A stretch of 38,561 nucleotides of DNA from Treponema sp. UBA1793 (GCA_002314445.1 DCFX01000038.1:1-38561), one strand, 5' to 3'. Positions 15,840 to 24,703 are shown, counted from the first letter of the stretch. Numbers and translations: made by a program. The notes: generated from the letters alone by a model not told the origin.

Positions 15840-16751
15840 CTAGAATAATGCATTATCGGAATCAGTCTTTCTGACAATACCGTTTGCCAGCATGACAACG
15901 ACAAAACCTACCACAGACTGGAACAATCCCGCAGCGGCGGACATACCAACATCGTTCAGTTTCATAAGTCCGCGGTACACATAGGTGTCTATTGTCTGTG
16001 TTACGCTGTACAACGCTCCTGAATCCATAGGGACCTGATAAAACAAACCGAAGTCAGAAAAGAAAATCCTGCCGACAGCCATAAGCGTCATAATAATGAC
16101 AGTAGGTTTTAGCAGCGGTAACGTAATCGAAAATATCTGGCGGAGTTTCGATGCTCCGTCTATATCCGCAGCTTCATAGACGCTTTTGTCAATGCCGCTT
16201 ATACTCGCGAGGTATACGATCGAAGTATAGCCTGCATTTTTCCACAGGAACACAAATATTAATATACCCGGCCAGGCCTGTTTTTCCGTATACCATGAAA
16301 CCGATTCTATCTGCAGCCATCTGTTTATTGTTTTGTTAATAAATCCTGATTCAGAGTTTAAAAATGCAAAGCAGATATATGCTATTACCACCCAGGAAAG
16401 AAGATTCGGCAGCAGCAGAGACGACTGGAAAAACTTCAGTTTCAGGCTTGCACCCAGTTCCGACATAAGGATGGCAACGAATATTGCAAGAATTGTTCCC
16501 AGCACAATAAAGGCAAGATTATACAGAATAGTATTCCGTGTCATCAGTATTGCATCTGACGTTTTAAAAAGAAATTTAAAATTATCAAATCCGCACCAGG
16601 CGCTTCCGAATATTCCTTTGCTGAAATTGAAGTCCTTAAAAGCCAGAAATATTCCCAGCATCGGAATATAATTATTGACAATAAGATACACTATTCCCGG
16701 CAGAGCTAGAAACAAAAACTGCCATGATGGTATGTTTTTTTTATTTCCCAT
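15840..16751 (-). CDS. Carbohydrate ABC permease, LplB/YteP-like
   Basis: A 303-residue CUT1 permease. It begins MGNKKNIPSWQFLFLALPG and has about six predicted membrane segments. The EAA loop reads IDKSVYEAADIDGASKLRQI followed by ITLPLLKPTVIIM. The N-terminal sequence ending FLAFKDFNFSKGIFGS is characteristic of the LplB family. The SD AAGGA lies 7 nt before the ATG. It follows the binding-protein gene after a 58-nt gap holding a GC-rich hairpin. No ATPase gene is in the operon. Confidence 0.9.
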   Translation of the reverse strand: MGNKKNIPSWQFLFLALPGIVYLIVNNYIPMLGIFLAFKDFNFSKGIFGSAWCGFDNFKFLFKTSDAILMTRNTILYNLAFIVLGTILAIFVAILMSELGASLKLKFFQSSLLLPNLLSWVVIAYICFAFLNSESGFINKTINRWLQIESVSWYTEKQAWPGILIFVFLWKNAGYTSIVYLASISGIDKSVYEAADIDGASKLRQIFSITLPLLKPTVIIMTLMAVGRIFFSDFGLFYQVPMDSGALYSVTQTIDTYVYRGLMKLNDVGMSAAAGLFQSVVGFVVVMLANGIVRKTDSDNALF

Positions 16752-16774
16752 ATTAAAATCCTTCGTTTCTCACG

Positions 16775-16803
16775 AGGGGCCGTTTCCCGATTCTGAGGCC
16801 CCT
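16775..16803 (-). promoter_or_regulatory. Intercistronic hairpin after the LplA-like gene
   Basis: AGGGGCC (16775-16781) pairs with GGCCCCT (16797-16803) across a 15-nt loop, with no T-run on the minus strand. It sits between binding-protein stop and permease SD, the same place as the hairpin pair in the other sugar operon, and probably serves the same expression-ratio role. Confidence 0.65.
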
Positions 16804-16809
16804 TGTCAA

Positions 16810-18327
16810 TTATTTATTCACTGCAAGCCAGGCATCAAGCTGTTTCTGCTTTTCCGAAATAATTTTGTCCAGTCCGGCATCTTCAAGTTTTTTATTAAAC
16901 TCCTGAATACCTTTTGATGGATCAATACTCCCGCAGCGCAGCCCTGGTAAATACTGGTTAATGACATTGTTTACGGAGGAATACTCCGTTTTCACAGAAC
17001 TATTGTCGAACATAAATCCAAAGGCCTTCGAGATTTTTGCGTTTTCATTCCATTCCTTCTCGATTTTAAGCGATTCGGGATTAGTCCCCGTCATTATGTA
17101 CTGTATAAACTGATTGCCGAGAATACCGCAGCTCAACTGTGCTGTGTACGGAACAGTTGAAGCATCCTGTCCGTCCGGATATTTTACTGTCCCGTCTGTA
17201 TTCTTCACATAATCTTCCCCTTCTATACCGTACAGAATGGTGTTTAGTACATCCGGATCACTATACATCAGGTTCAGCAGTTTCAGGGCACTCTCAGGAT
17301 GCCTGCTGCCGGAGCTTATCACCCATGTTATTGCACTTACCGTATCAGTTGCCATAACCGGAGCATCTCCGATCAGTATCGATTTCATCTCTACCCCTGT
17401 CTGATGCGAAATTTCTACGGCTGTATCGTCAGGAGGATATCCATACGACCCCATAAATCCGAAGGCCTTTCCCCCACTGACCAGTTCAACGGCAATACTG
17501 GTGGAAGATGCTGCATCTTTTGAAATAAGTCCCTTCTGATTCCACTCTCGCATTAAAACACATGACTTTTTGAACTCTTCGGTATTGTAAAAATTTTCTA
17601 CGTTTGTATTATCTCCGATAAGGACACCCTTCGGGCTCCGCATATCATCGGTAAGATAATCAACATCACTGTACGGAATTTGTGTATTTCCCTGTTCTAT
17701 CGGTGCAAAAGGATTCATCTGAGGATAGGCTGCCTTCACTTTTTCAAGAATCGGCGTAAGATCATACATATTCTTTATTCCCGCCATATCAAGCCCAAGT
17801 TTATCTGCAATGTCTTTACGATAGATGAACTGCGGTTGCAATACATAACTCTTATATGCCGGAAGCCCGTACAATTTGCCGTCTTTATACCCCGTCTTAA
17901 TAAATTTTTCTCCGAGAACTTTCTTTGCATCGGGGGCACATGTATCAACAATATCCGTTATATCATGCGCCTGTCCCTTTGATATAATCTGACTGAAATC
18001 ACCCAGACTGTGGAAAATATCAAGCTGCTCTCCGCCCGTCATAGCAAGGCTCACCTGCTGCGCATAATTTGCCGGCCCGTACAGTTTAAGTTTTATGTCA
18101 ACACCGATTTTTGGTTCTGTCAGTTTATTAACAGCTTCCTCTACTTTTGTTACATCACCCGGAATATTATTAAAACTCATCAACGCGAAAACAACTGTGT
18201 CGTATCCTTTCCCTTTTGCGGAAGAGGTATTTCCGGTTCTGCTGCATCCGGATACATACAGGCACAGAATTGCAGACAAAAATGCAGCAGCAAAAAATTT
18301 GCACTGCAACCCCATAATTTTTTTCAT
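16810..18327 (-). CDS. Extracellular solute-binding lipoprotein, LplA-like
   Basis: A 505-residue lipoprotein with signal peptide MKKIMGLQCKFFAAAFLSA and lipobox YVSGC. It belongs to the long (~500-residue) LplA/YtcQ-type binding proteins associated with LplB/LplC permeases. Typical segments are QQVSLAMTGGEQLDIFHS, RKDIADKLGLDMAG and AFGFMFDNSSVKTEY near the C-terminus. Ligands of this subgroup are often uronate- or mannose-containing oligosaccharides, and the ligand here cannot be told. I chose ATG 18327, with AGGAGG 6 nt upstream, over an upstream start at 18375. A strong promoter sits between the two candidates, so the upstream one would not even be transcribed. Confidence 0.9.
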   Translation of the reverse strand: MKKIMGLQCKFFAAAFLSAILCLYVSGCSRTGNTSSAKGKGYDTVVFALMSFNNIPGDVTKVEEAVNKLTEPKIGVDIKLKLYGPANYAQQVSLAMTGGEQLDIFHSLGDFSQIISKGQAHDITDIVDTCAPDAKKVLGEKFIKTGYKDGKLYGLPAYKSYVLQPQFIYRKDIADKLGLDMAGIKNMYDLTPILEKVKAAYPQMNPFAPIEQGNTQIPYSDVDYLTDDMRSPKGVLIGDNTNVENFYNTEEFKKSCVLMREWNQKGLISKDAASSTSIAVELVSGGKAFGFMGSYGYPPDDTAVEISHQTGVEMKSILIGDAPVMATDTVSAITWVISSGSRHPESALKLLNLMYSDPDVLNTILYGIEGEDYVKNTDGTVKYPDGQDASTVPYTAQLSCGILGNQFIQYIMTGTNPESLKIEKEWNENAKISKAFGFMFDNSSVKTEYSSVNNVINQYLPGLRCGSIDPSKGIQEFNKKLEDAGLDKIISEKQKQLDAWLAVNK

Positions 18328-18346
18328 ATCTATCCTCCTGAGGATA

Positions 18347-18375
18347 ATGGTAAGGCGTAAATTTAAATATGTCAA
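18347..18375 (-). promoter_or_regulatory. Promoter of the LplA-like ABC operon
   Basis: Minus strand: -35 TTGACA (18370-18375, perfect), 17-bp spacer, -10 TACCAT (18347-18352). The predicted start near 18340 gives a leader of only ~12 nt that begins practically at the AGGAGG site. The 11 bp around the -35 (TATGTCAATCG, 18368-18378) recur inverted at the -35 of the divergent lacI-type gene. Confidence 0.7.
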
Positions 18376-18484
18376 TCGTTTGATATAAATTTTAATACTT
18401 ATTCCTCATAAACTGGGCTAACTATGAAAAAACTATACTATCGTTGTCATAAGTGAATATAGATGTATGTTATCGATTGACATA
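18368..18484. repeat. 11-bp inverted repeat at the two divergent -35 regions, possible regulator sites
   Basis: TATGTCAATCG (18368-18378) and CGATTGACATA (18474-18484) are perfect inverted copies about 95 bp apart. Each contains the -35 TTGACA of one divergent promoter, but identity extends beyond the hexamer by three bases on its 5' side and two on its 3' side. This may mark matched binding sites for the LacI-type regulator, controlling the operon and itself. Chance conservation around a consensus -35 remains possible. Confidence 0.45.
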
Positions 18485-18505
18485 CCTAATATCCATCATT
18501 ATAGT
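18477..18505 (+). promoter_or_regulatory. Promoter of the LacI-type regulator, predicted leaderless
   Basis: -35 TTGACA (18477-18482, perfect), exactly 17 bp, -10 TATAGT (18500-18505). Only 6 nt separate the -10 from the ATG at 18512, so transcription should begin at the A of the start codon. There is no SD. Confidence 0.8.
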
Positions 18506-18511
18506 ATATTT

Positions 18512-19492
18512 ATGAGTACTTTAAAGGATGTTGCCGATAAAAGCGGCGTTACAGTCACAACCGTATCACGCATGCTGAATAAACGCGGATATATAAGCGC
18601 AAAAACAAAAAAAAATATACAACAGGCAATGAAAGAGCTGAATTACCAGCCGAATGAATTTGCGCGTTCACTTTCAAAAAAAAGCAGTACTTTCATAGGA
18701 CTCATAGTACCGAGTGCAAGCAATATGTTTTTCGGCAAAATAATAGACTGCACAGAGCGGTATGCTCAGGAAAACGGATATAAACTTCTCCTTTGTACAT
18801 CAAACCGTGAGGCACAGAAAGAAATAGAATACTTCAACATGCTTCGCGCAAATAAAGTCGCCGGCATTATTCTTGCAAGTCATACGGCCTTTCTGGATAC
18901 GCAGATTCCAGATGATGCCCCTGTCATTTCGTTTGATCATACCGTTTCCACAAAAATACCGACTATCTGTTCCGACAATTATCAGGGCGGGATGATTGCA
19001 GCCCAGCACTTGATTAAAAAAGGATGCAGAAAACTTGCACATATAAGCGGAAGTGCAAAGCTGAACTCTTTTACAAACCTCAGATACACAGGTTTCAGGG
19101 ATGTCTGTGAAAAAGAGGGAGTATCACTCATTGTCACAGATGCTTCCGACGATCAATTTATTTCCATGAAATACGAAAATACTATAAATTCTCTGCTTGA
19201 TAATAATCCGGAAACAGACGGTATCTTCGCATCGAATGATATCATTGCGGCAAAAGTAATTACTGCTTGTAAAAAAAGAAATATAAAAGTTCCTGAGGAA
19301 ATGAAAGTAATCGGTTATGATGATATCGATTTGTGCACACTTTTTACGCCTTCTATCACAACCATTCACCAGCCCATAGAGGAAATATGCTCTCAAGCTG
19401 TAAAAAATGTCATACTTTTCAGTCAAAACAAAATAGTACCGACAAACATCACATTACCAGTAAACCTGATTGAACGGGAATCCACAAAATAA
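18512..19492 (+). CDS. LacI-family transcriptional regulator
   Basis: A 326-residue repressor. The N-terminal DNA-binding domain MSTLKDVADKSGVTVTTVSR plus the hinge segment NYQPNEFARSLSKKSS is standard LacI/GalR. The periplasmic-binding-protein-like sensor domain runs from about residue 60 (FIGLIVPSASNMFFGKI), with DGIFASNDIIAAK and EEMKVIGYDDIDLC as landmarks. The start at 18512 is fixed by the family's N-terminus and by the promoter. An upstream in-frame ATG at 18467 would lie ahead of the -35 element. The gene is divergent from the LplA-type ABC operon and probably represses it. Its 3' end faces the ANTAR gene with a 10-nt gap. Confidence 0.92.
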   Translation: MSTLKDVADKSGVTVTTVSRMLNKRGYISAKTKKNIQQAMKELNYQPNEFARSLSKKSSTFIGLIVPSASNMFFGKIIDCTERYAQENGYKLLLCTSNREAQKEIEYFNMLRANKVAGIILASHTAFLDTQIPDDAPVISFDHTVSTKIPTICSDNYQGGMIAAQHLIKKGCRKLAHISGSAKLNSFTNLRYTGFRDVCEKEGVSLIVTDASDDQFISMKYENTINSLLDNNPETDGIFASNDIIAAKVITACKKRNIKVPEEMKVIGYDDIDLCTLFTPSITTIHQPIEEICSQAVKNVILFSQNKIVPTNITLPVNLIERESTK

Positions 19493-19502
19493 ATTTGTAT
19501 AT

Positions 19503-20072
19503 TCAATTCTCGTATGTCTTGAGTATATTTTCAGCCGTAACAAGTCTGCTCTGACGCAGATCCATAGCCTGCTTTTCTATGTATCTGTGCGCCTGCGGTT
19601 CCGTCATGTTCAGATACTGGATAAGAATGCATTTTGCGCGGTCAATCAATCTGATTTCTTCAATTTTTTTCTGAAGCTTCTGATTTTCGTTTTCAAGAGA
19701 CATAACACGGCGCCGGCTCGCCACAAGCAGCTTCACTGACTGATAGAAAAAATCAGGACTCACGGGTTTTGGCAGCACAAACACCCCTGAATCCTCCACA
19801 TTTTCGCTTATATCGGAAAGAATGTCTCCGTTTACAATGAGGATAATCCCTGCAGACGTCTGTTCGGCCGCATAGAGTGCAAAATCATCGCCCAGCTCGT
19901 CAGGAAGCGGCGAATCTATTATGATTAAGTCGAACGCTTTGTCTATTAAATCCCGGCGGGCTTCCGCGCAATTCTGCGTCGTTGTTATACGCGAGAACTG
20001 CTGCGAATTCAGCATGTCGGAAATAATACCGAGGGTGGTGTTTGTGTTGGAAACAATGAGGACACTGTCCAT
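19503..20072 (-). CDS. ANTAR-domain regulator (AmiR/NasR type) with atypical receiver
   Basis: A 189-residue protein. Residues 1-118 form a receiver-like domain, followed by a short coiled coil (about 122-140) and an ANTAR RNA-binding domain (about 135-186, IRLIDRAKCILIQYL then EPQAHRYIEKQAMDLR). ANTAR proteins prevent transcription termination by binding paired hairpins in leader RNA, usually of nitrogen-assimilation genes. The receiver keeps the central Asp (LIIIDSPLPDE) and the Lys of VLPKPVS, but strand 1 reads VLIVSNTNT where the acidic pair is expected, so phosphorylation is doubtful. The ATG is 3 nt after the glutamine synthetase stop with no good SD, suggesting coupling. The position implies control by nitrogen status. 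Confidence 0.88.
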   Translation of the reverse strand: MDSVLIVSNTNTTLGIISDMLNSQQFSRITTTQNCAEARRDLIDKAFDLIIIDSPLPDELGDDFALYAAEQTSAGIILIVNGDILSDISENVEDSGVFVLPKPVSPDFFYQSVKLLVASRRRVMSLENENQKLQKKIEEIRLIDRAKCILIQYLNMTEPQAHRYIEKQAMDLRQSRLVTAENILKTYEN

Positions 20073-20075
20073 GGT

Positions 20076-21329
20076 TTATTCTTTGGTTTCTCCGCCCGCA
20101 TCGATAAATGCTTCTATAGCCTTTTCAGGCAGTACAGTTTTAACAAAATCGCTTGTTTCCGCAAGTTTAAGTGCCTCTGCAAACGTCTTTGGAAGCATCT
20201 CAAGACCCTTAACTTCTTCCGGCTTCGATTTAAATAAATTCAAATCTACAGCAGGCGGAAGTATACGTTTCTGCTCTATACCTTCAAGGCCTGCGCTGAT
20301 AATAAGCGCAAGAGCCGTATACGGATTACATGATGGATCCGGCGAACGGAGTTCCATTCGGCGGCGGTCCTTCTCAGCAGCGGGAAGCCTGATAAGCTGG
20401 CTGCGGTTAAACATGCTCCAGCTCACATACTCAGGCGCTTCAAAAGAACCGAAACGGCTGTATGAAGATTCAAGAGGATTAAGAAACGCAGTAATATCCC
20501 TGATATGGTATAAAACACCGGCCATGAACGATTTTGCATCGTCGGAAAGTTCTTCGGACGCAAAAATATTTTTCCCGCTCCGTTCAAGCGATATATTAAT
20601 ATGCAGTCCGCTGCCAGCCTTGCCTTCAAGCGGCTTCGGCTTAAAACTTGCATACAGGCCGTTGCGCGCAGCGATTGTCTTTACGACCGTTTTAAATGTA
20701 CCAAGATTGTCGGCAGCCTGCAGCGGGAAACTGTACTTAAAATCAACTTCGTGCTGTCCCGGTCCTTTCTCGTGATGCGACGCTTCCGGCTGTATACCCA
20801 TCTGTTCAAGTGTAAGGCAGATGTCACGGCGAACGTTTTCGCCTTTGTCGCGCGGGGCAAGATCACAGTATCCGGCATCATCATGAGGGATAAGTGTCGG
20901 ATCCCCTTTCTCATCGGTCTGAAAAAGATAGAATTCGCATTTGGTTCCTACTTTTACGTCGTAACCAAGTTTCTGGGCTTTGGCAACAACATTCTGAAGA
21001 ACGAAACGCATATCTCCCTCGAACGGTTTCCCGTCAAGGTAACGTATACTGCAGAAAAACCGGACTACCCGGCCATGCTGCGGACGCCAGGGAAGGACGG
21101 ACAGCGTTGACGGATCAGGGACTATAAACAAATCACTTCTATCCGCTTCAAGAAATCCTTTTACAGCGCTTGCATCGAACGATATGCCGGTTTTAAACGC
21201 ACGCTCAAGCTCTTTGGGCTGAATGGAGATACTTTTTATTATACCGAAAATATCGGTAAAAAACAGTTTTATAAATTTTACATCGTTCTCTGCAATATAC
21301 TGCAGTACTTCACTTTGTGTGTATATCAT
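20076..21329 (-). CDS. glnA: Glutamine synthetase type I
   Basis: A 417-residue enzyme making glutamine from glutamate, ammonia and ATP. Landmarks are FTDIFGIIKS near the N-terminus, VGTKCEFYLF (metal-binding Glu), DLAPRDKGENVRRD, EASHHEKGPGQHEVDFKYS (metal Glu and His), GKAGSGLHINISLE and NRSQLIRLP. The length fits the shorter GSI-alpha branch, and I see no adenylylation-site motif. I chose ATG 21329, with GGAG 6 nt upstream, over GTG 21341, which overlaps the glmS stop. It lies between glmS, which consumes glutamine, and the ANTAR regulator. All three are probably co-transcribed. Confidence 0.93.
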   Translation of the reverse strand: MIYTQSEVLQYIAENDVKFIKLFFTDIFGIIKSISIQPKELERAFKTGISFDASAVKGFLEADRSDLFIVPDPSTLSVLPWRPQHGRVVRFFCSIRYLDGKPFEGDMRFVLQNVVAKAQKLGYDVKVGTKCEFYLFQTDEKGDPTLIPHDDAGYCDLAPRDKGENVRRDICLTLEQMGIQPEASHHEKGPGQHEVDFKYSFPLQAADNLGTFKTVVKTIAARNGLYASFKPKPLEGKAGSGLHINISLERSGKNIFASEELSDDAKSFMAGVLYHIRDITAFLNPLESSYSRFGSFEAPEYVSWSMFNRSQLIRLPAAEKDRRRMELRSPDPSCNPYTALALIISAGLEGIEQKRILPPAVDLNLFKSKPEEVKGLEMLPKTFAEALKLAETSDFVKTVLPEKAIEAFIDAGGETKE

Positions 21330-21340
21330 ATTATTCTCCA

Positions 21341-23188
21341 CTACTCTACAGTAACGCTCTTTGCAAGATTCCGCGGTTTGTCAGGGTCATTTCCCCGCAG
21401 TACTGCGCAATAATACGCAAACAGCTGGGCTGGAATAATTGTAAGCATGGATGCAAATACATCGTTTACAGGAGGAATGCGGAATATGACATCCGCCTGG
21501 GTTTTAAAACTGTCGCCTTCGTCCTGAGTTATAACGAATGTTGCCGCACCGCGGGTTTTAACTTCTACAATATTTGACCCGATTTTTTCATACAAAGCCG
21601 GCATTGACGCAACTGCAACGACAAGCGTATTTTTATCTACCAGGGCAATAGGCCCATGCTTGAGTTCTCCGGCAGCAAACGCTTCACTGTGCATATAACT
21701 TACTTCTTTCAGTTTCAATGCGCATTCAAGACTTGTCGCCGAATCAAACTGACGTCCGATATAAAAAATCTTTTCCTTATTAAATTGTTCGGATGCGAAT
21801 TTCTGGATAACAGATTTTCCGTCAAGGATCTCCTGTATTTTGCAGGGAATGTGTTCAAGCTCGCCGAGCATTGCAGTATAATCGCTGCCGGAAATCTCGC
21901 CGCGGATTTTTGCAGCTTTAAGCGCAAGCAGATACAGGCACATAAGCTGCGTCGTGTATGCTTTCGTTGAGGCAACAGCAATTTCCGGCCCGGCCCACGT
22001 GTAGATTACCTCGTCTGCTTCGCGGGAAACTGTTGAACCGACACAATTTGTAATCGCAATGACGGTAAGTCCCGCGGTTTTTGCCAGACGCATCGCGGCC
22101 AGAGTGTCAGCTGTCTCGCCCGACTGACTTATAACGATGAATATATCGTCTTTGTACAGAATCGGATCCCGGTAACGGAATTCCGATGCAACGTCAACAT
22201 CAACCTGAAGGCGCGCAAGTTTCTCAAACGCGTATTTTGCAACGACCCCGGCATGGTATGCGGTACCGCATGCAGTAACAATAATCCGCCGGGCGGTTTT
22301 CCATTCGTCGCCGAATTTCATCTCCTCAAACTCAATATCGACAGGTCTGCCGCTGCTGTCCCTGACAAGACGCGGCCGCATTGTATCGGTAAGGGCTTTT
22401 GGCTGTTCATGAATTTCCTTAAGCATAAAATGCGGATATCCGCCTTTTTCTGCAGACGACACATCCCAGTCAACATGATACGGAGCGCGGATAATTTTTT
22501 CACCAGTCTCCGCTTTATACAAATCTACGTGATCCGTATACAAAACAGCCATTTCGTTCTGATCCAGGAAGTATACTTCGCGGGTATGCTCTAAAAGTGC
22601 AGGAACATCAGACGCGATAAAGTTTTCGCCGTTTCCAAGTCCCACGACAAGCGGACATTCCTTTCGTGCGCAGATAATGCGGTCCGGATAATCGGTACAT
22701 ATAACTGCCAGAGCATAAGAACCTTCAAGCCTGGAAAGCGTTTCCAGAACAGCCTGAAAAATATCACCGGTCTTTTCATAATTAAAATTTATCAGATGTG
22801 CTATGACTTCGGTATCAGTCTGGCTGCGGAATACAACGTTCTGGCTCTGGAGCCACTCCTTCAATTTCGCGTAATTCTCGATAATACCGTTATGCACGAC
22901 GGCTATAGTGCCGGAAAGATTTGTCTGAGGATGGGCGTTCACATCGCTCGGCTCGCCGTGAGTGGCCCACCGTGTATGCCCGATACCGAGAGATCCCTTT
23001 ACTGTTTCACCGGCAATACGCTGCTCAAGAACTTTTAAAGCACCTTTCGCCTTGCGTACAATTATATTGTCCCCGTCAAGGACAGCAATTCCTGCAGAAT
23101 CATATCCACGATATTCAAGTTTCTTAAGCGAATCAATAAGAATGGGAGTCGCCTGTTTATTTCCGACGTATCCAACAATTCCGCACAT
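21341..23188 (-). CDS. glmS: Glutamine-fructose-6-phosphate aminotransferase (isomerising)
   Basis: A 615-residue enzyme forming glucosamine-6-phosphate, the first committed step of UDP-GlcNAc and peptidoglycan synthesis. The N-terminal Ntn glutaminase domain starts MCGIVGYVG (Cys2 nucleophile) and includes GIGHTRWATHG and VVHNGIIENY. Two SIS isomerase domains follow (CGTAYHAG, ISQSGETADT, EVSYMHSEAFAAGELKHG). The C-terminus LAKSVTVE is the family signature. The SD GAGGTG lies 4 nt before the ATG. I see no glmS ribozyme in the leader, which is AT-rich with a TATAAA-like -10 region. It is followed closely by the glutamine synthetase gene. Confidence 0.96.
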   Translation of the reverse strand: MCGIVGYVGNKQATPILIDSLKKLEYRGYDSAGIAVLDGDNIIVRKAKGALKVLEQRIAGETVKGSLGIGHTRWATHGEPSDVNAHPQTNLSGTIAVVHNGIIENYAKLKEWLQSQNVVFRSQTDTEVIAHLINFNYEKTGDIFQAVLETLSRLEGSYALAVICTDYPDRIICARKECPLVVGLGNGENFIASDVPALLEHTREVYFLDQNEMAVLYTDHVDLYKAETGEKIIRAPYHVDWDVSSAEKGGYPHFMLKEIHEQPKALTDTMRPRLVRDSSGRPVDIEFEEMKFGDEWKTARRIIVTACGTAYHAGVVAKYAFEKLARLQVDVDVASEFRYRDPILYKDDIFIVISQSGETADTLAAMRLAKTAGLTVIAITNCVGSTVSREADEVIYTWAGPEIAVASTKAYTTQLMCLYLLALKAAKIRGEISGSDYTAMLGELEHIPCKIQEILDGKSVIQKFASEQFNKEKIFYIGRQFDSATSLECALKLKEVSYMHSEAFAAGELKHGPIALVDKNTLVVAVASMPALYEKIGSNIVEVKTRGAATFVITQDEGDSFKTQADVIFRIPPVNDVFASMLTIIPAQLFAYYCAVLRGNDPDKPRNLAKSVTVE

Positions 23189-23314
23189 AAAACACCTCGG
23201 TTTAGATGATTCAATAAGTTTATATTATTACAGATTGTCATTCAAGTAGAAAAACATATTCTCTTGTGCCAGAATGCATGTAAGAACAAAAGGACAAAGA
23301 CTTCCATTAATTAC

Positions 23315-24703
23315 TTATTTCCCTACGCAGAAACGGCTGAAAATACTGCCAAGCACGTCGTCGGGAGTTACTTCCCCTGTTACTTCGCCGAGAGCGGAAA
23401 GCGCATCTTCCAGATCCTGAACGACTGCATCAAGCGTATAATTGTCGTCGGCACTCACAAGCGAATGTTTTACGCTTTCAAGCGCTTCTTCTACAGCAGC
23501 TTTCTGACGGGCAGAGCCAAGCCCTGCCTGAATGCGCTCGGTACTTATTCCTTCCGTGAGTACATCCTTTACCGCTTTCAGCAAATCTGAAATTCCCTCG
23601 CCTTTTTTGGCACTTACATACACTTCATTTCTGAAACAGGCTATCAGAGCTCTCTGTTCGATGGACAGTTTCGGCCGTTCCGTCGTTTTATCGCACTTAT
23701 TCCACACAAAGACGACAGGCTCTCTGCACTGCTTCAAAAAAAGTTCGTCCTCTTCCGTATACCCGCATACGCTGTCTGCAAGATACAGGACGACATCAGC
23801 ATCGTTCGTGAGCGAATGAGTAAGCTCCACGCCCTGCTTTTCCACGACATCGGATGTTTCCCGGAGGCCGGCTGTATCAAAAAGCCGTACCGGTATACCG
23901 TCAAAACTTGCCCAGCTTTCAAGCCAGTCGCGGGTTGTACCGGCTACGTCGGAAACTATGGCGCGATCCTCTTTCAGTATGCTGTTGAACAGGCTTGACT
24001 TTCCGGCGTTCGTCCTGCCGCAGAGAACTACGCGGGCACCGTCCTGATACAGTTTTTCACCTTTCCAGGAATCTGCCAGAATCTGCAGAGAGGCAGCAGC
24101 TTTTTCTATGTCTGCCCTGTCGAACGTGCTGGCAATCGTTTCCTCATCTTCAGGATACTCGACTTCGACTTCTATTGAAGCAAGCGTGTCCGTTATCAGT
24201 TTTTTTATGGAATCGATTTCGACATAAAGTGAACCGGCAAGCCTTCCTGCGGCGCGGCCTCTGGATGCATCGGTGTGACTGTCTATAATTTCGCGCACAG
24301 CTTCGGCTCTTGTTAAGTCTGTCTTGCCGTTTATATACGCGCGGAACGTAAATTCGCCGTGCTGAGCCTGCCGGAAACCGTGCGCCAGCAGCAGATTGTG
24401 CACTGCCGTTACGACGGACGGTCCTCCATGACATGAAATTTCGACCATATCTTCACCGGTAAAACTCTTTGGAGCGCGGAATACGGAAACGAGTACTTCG
24501 TCTATGCGTTCTTCTCCGTTCATCATCCAGCCGTATACAATCGTATTGCCGGCAGCAGCAAGCAGCGCATCCGGCCGTGAAAAAACTCTGGACACAAGTT
24601 CTATGCTTTTTTTGCCGGAAGTCCGCACTATACCGAGCGCAGCGGGAGAAAGTGCCGTTGCAATCGCGGCAACTGGTTCATCCGGTGTATATCTATCTGT
24701 CAT
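23315..24703 (-). CDS. mnmE: tRNA modification GTPase MnmE
   Basis: A 462-residue GTPase that with MnmG adds carboxymethylaminomethyl groups to U34 of certain tRNAs. The N-terminal folate-binding domain (1-~120) ends with GEFTFRAYINGK. A helical domain and an inserted G domain follow, with G1 GRTNAGKSS (229-237), G2 GTTRD (255-259), G3 DTAGL (276-280) and G4 NKCD. The C-terminal catalytic Cys motif reads FCVGK, equivalent to CIGK. The SD AAGG lies 5 nt before the ATG. It starts 9 nt after the DUF4015 gene stops, so it is probably the last gene of the long envelope operon, although its role is housekeeping. Confidence 0.96.
   Translation of the reverse strand: MTDRYTPDEPVAAIATALSPAALGIVRTSGKKSIELVSRVFSRPDALLAAAGNTIVYGWMMNGEERIDEVLVSVFRAPKSFTGEDMVEISCHGGPSVVTAVHNLLLAHGFRQAQHGEFTFRAYINGKTDLTRAEAVREIIDSHTDASRGRAAGRLAGSLYVEIDSIKKLITDTLASIEVEVEYPEDEETIASTFDRADIEKAAASLQILADSWKGEKLYQDGARVVLCGRTNAGKSSLFNSILKEDRAIVSDVAGTTRDWLESWASFDGIPVRLFDTAGLRETSDVVEKQGVELTHSLTNDADVVLYLADSVCGYTEEDELFLKQCREPVVFVWNKCDKTTERPKLSIEQRALIACFRNEVYVSAKKGEGISDLLKAVKDVLTEGISTERIQAGLGSARQKAAVEEALESVKHSLVSADDNYTLDAVVQDLEDALSALGEVTGEVTPDDVLGSIFSRFCVGK

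Noticed and set aside
23189..23314. glmS ribozyme or ANTAR-type antiterminator in the glmS leader
   Set aside because: The region is short and AT-rich, with no conserved core or paired hexaloop hairpins that I can see.
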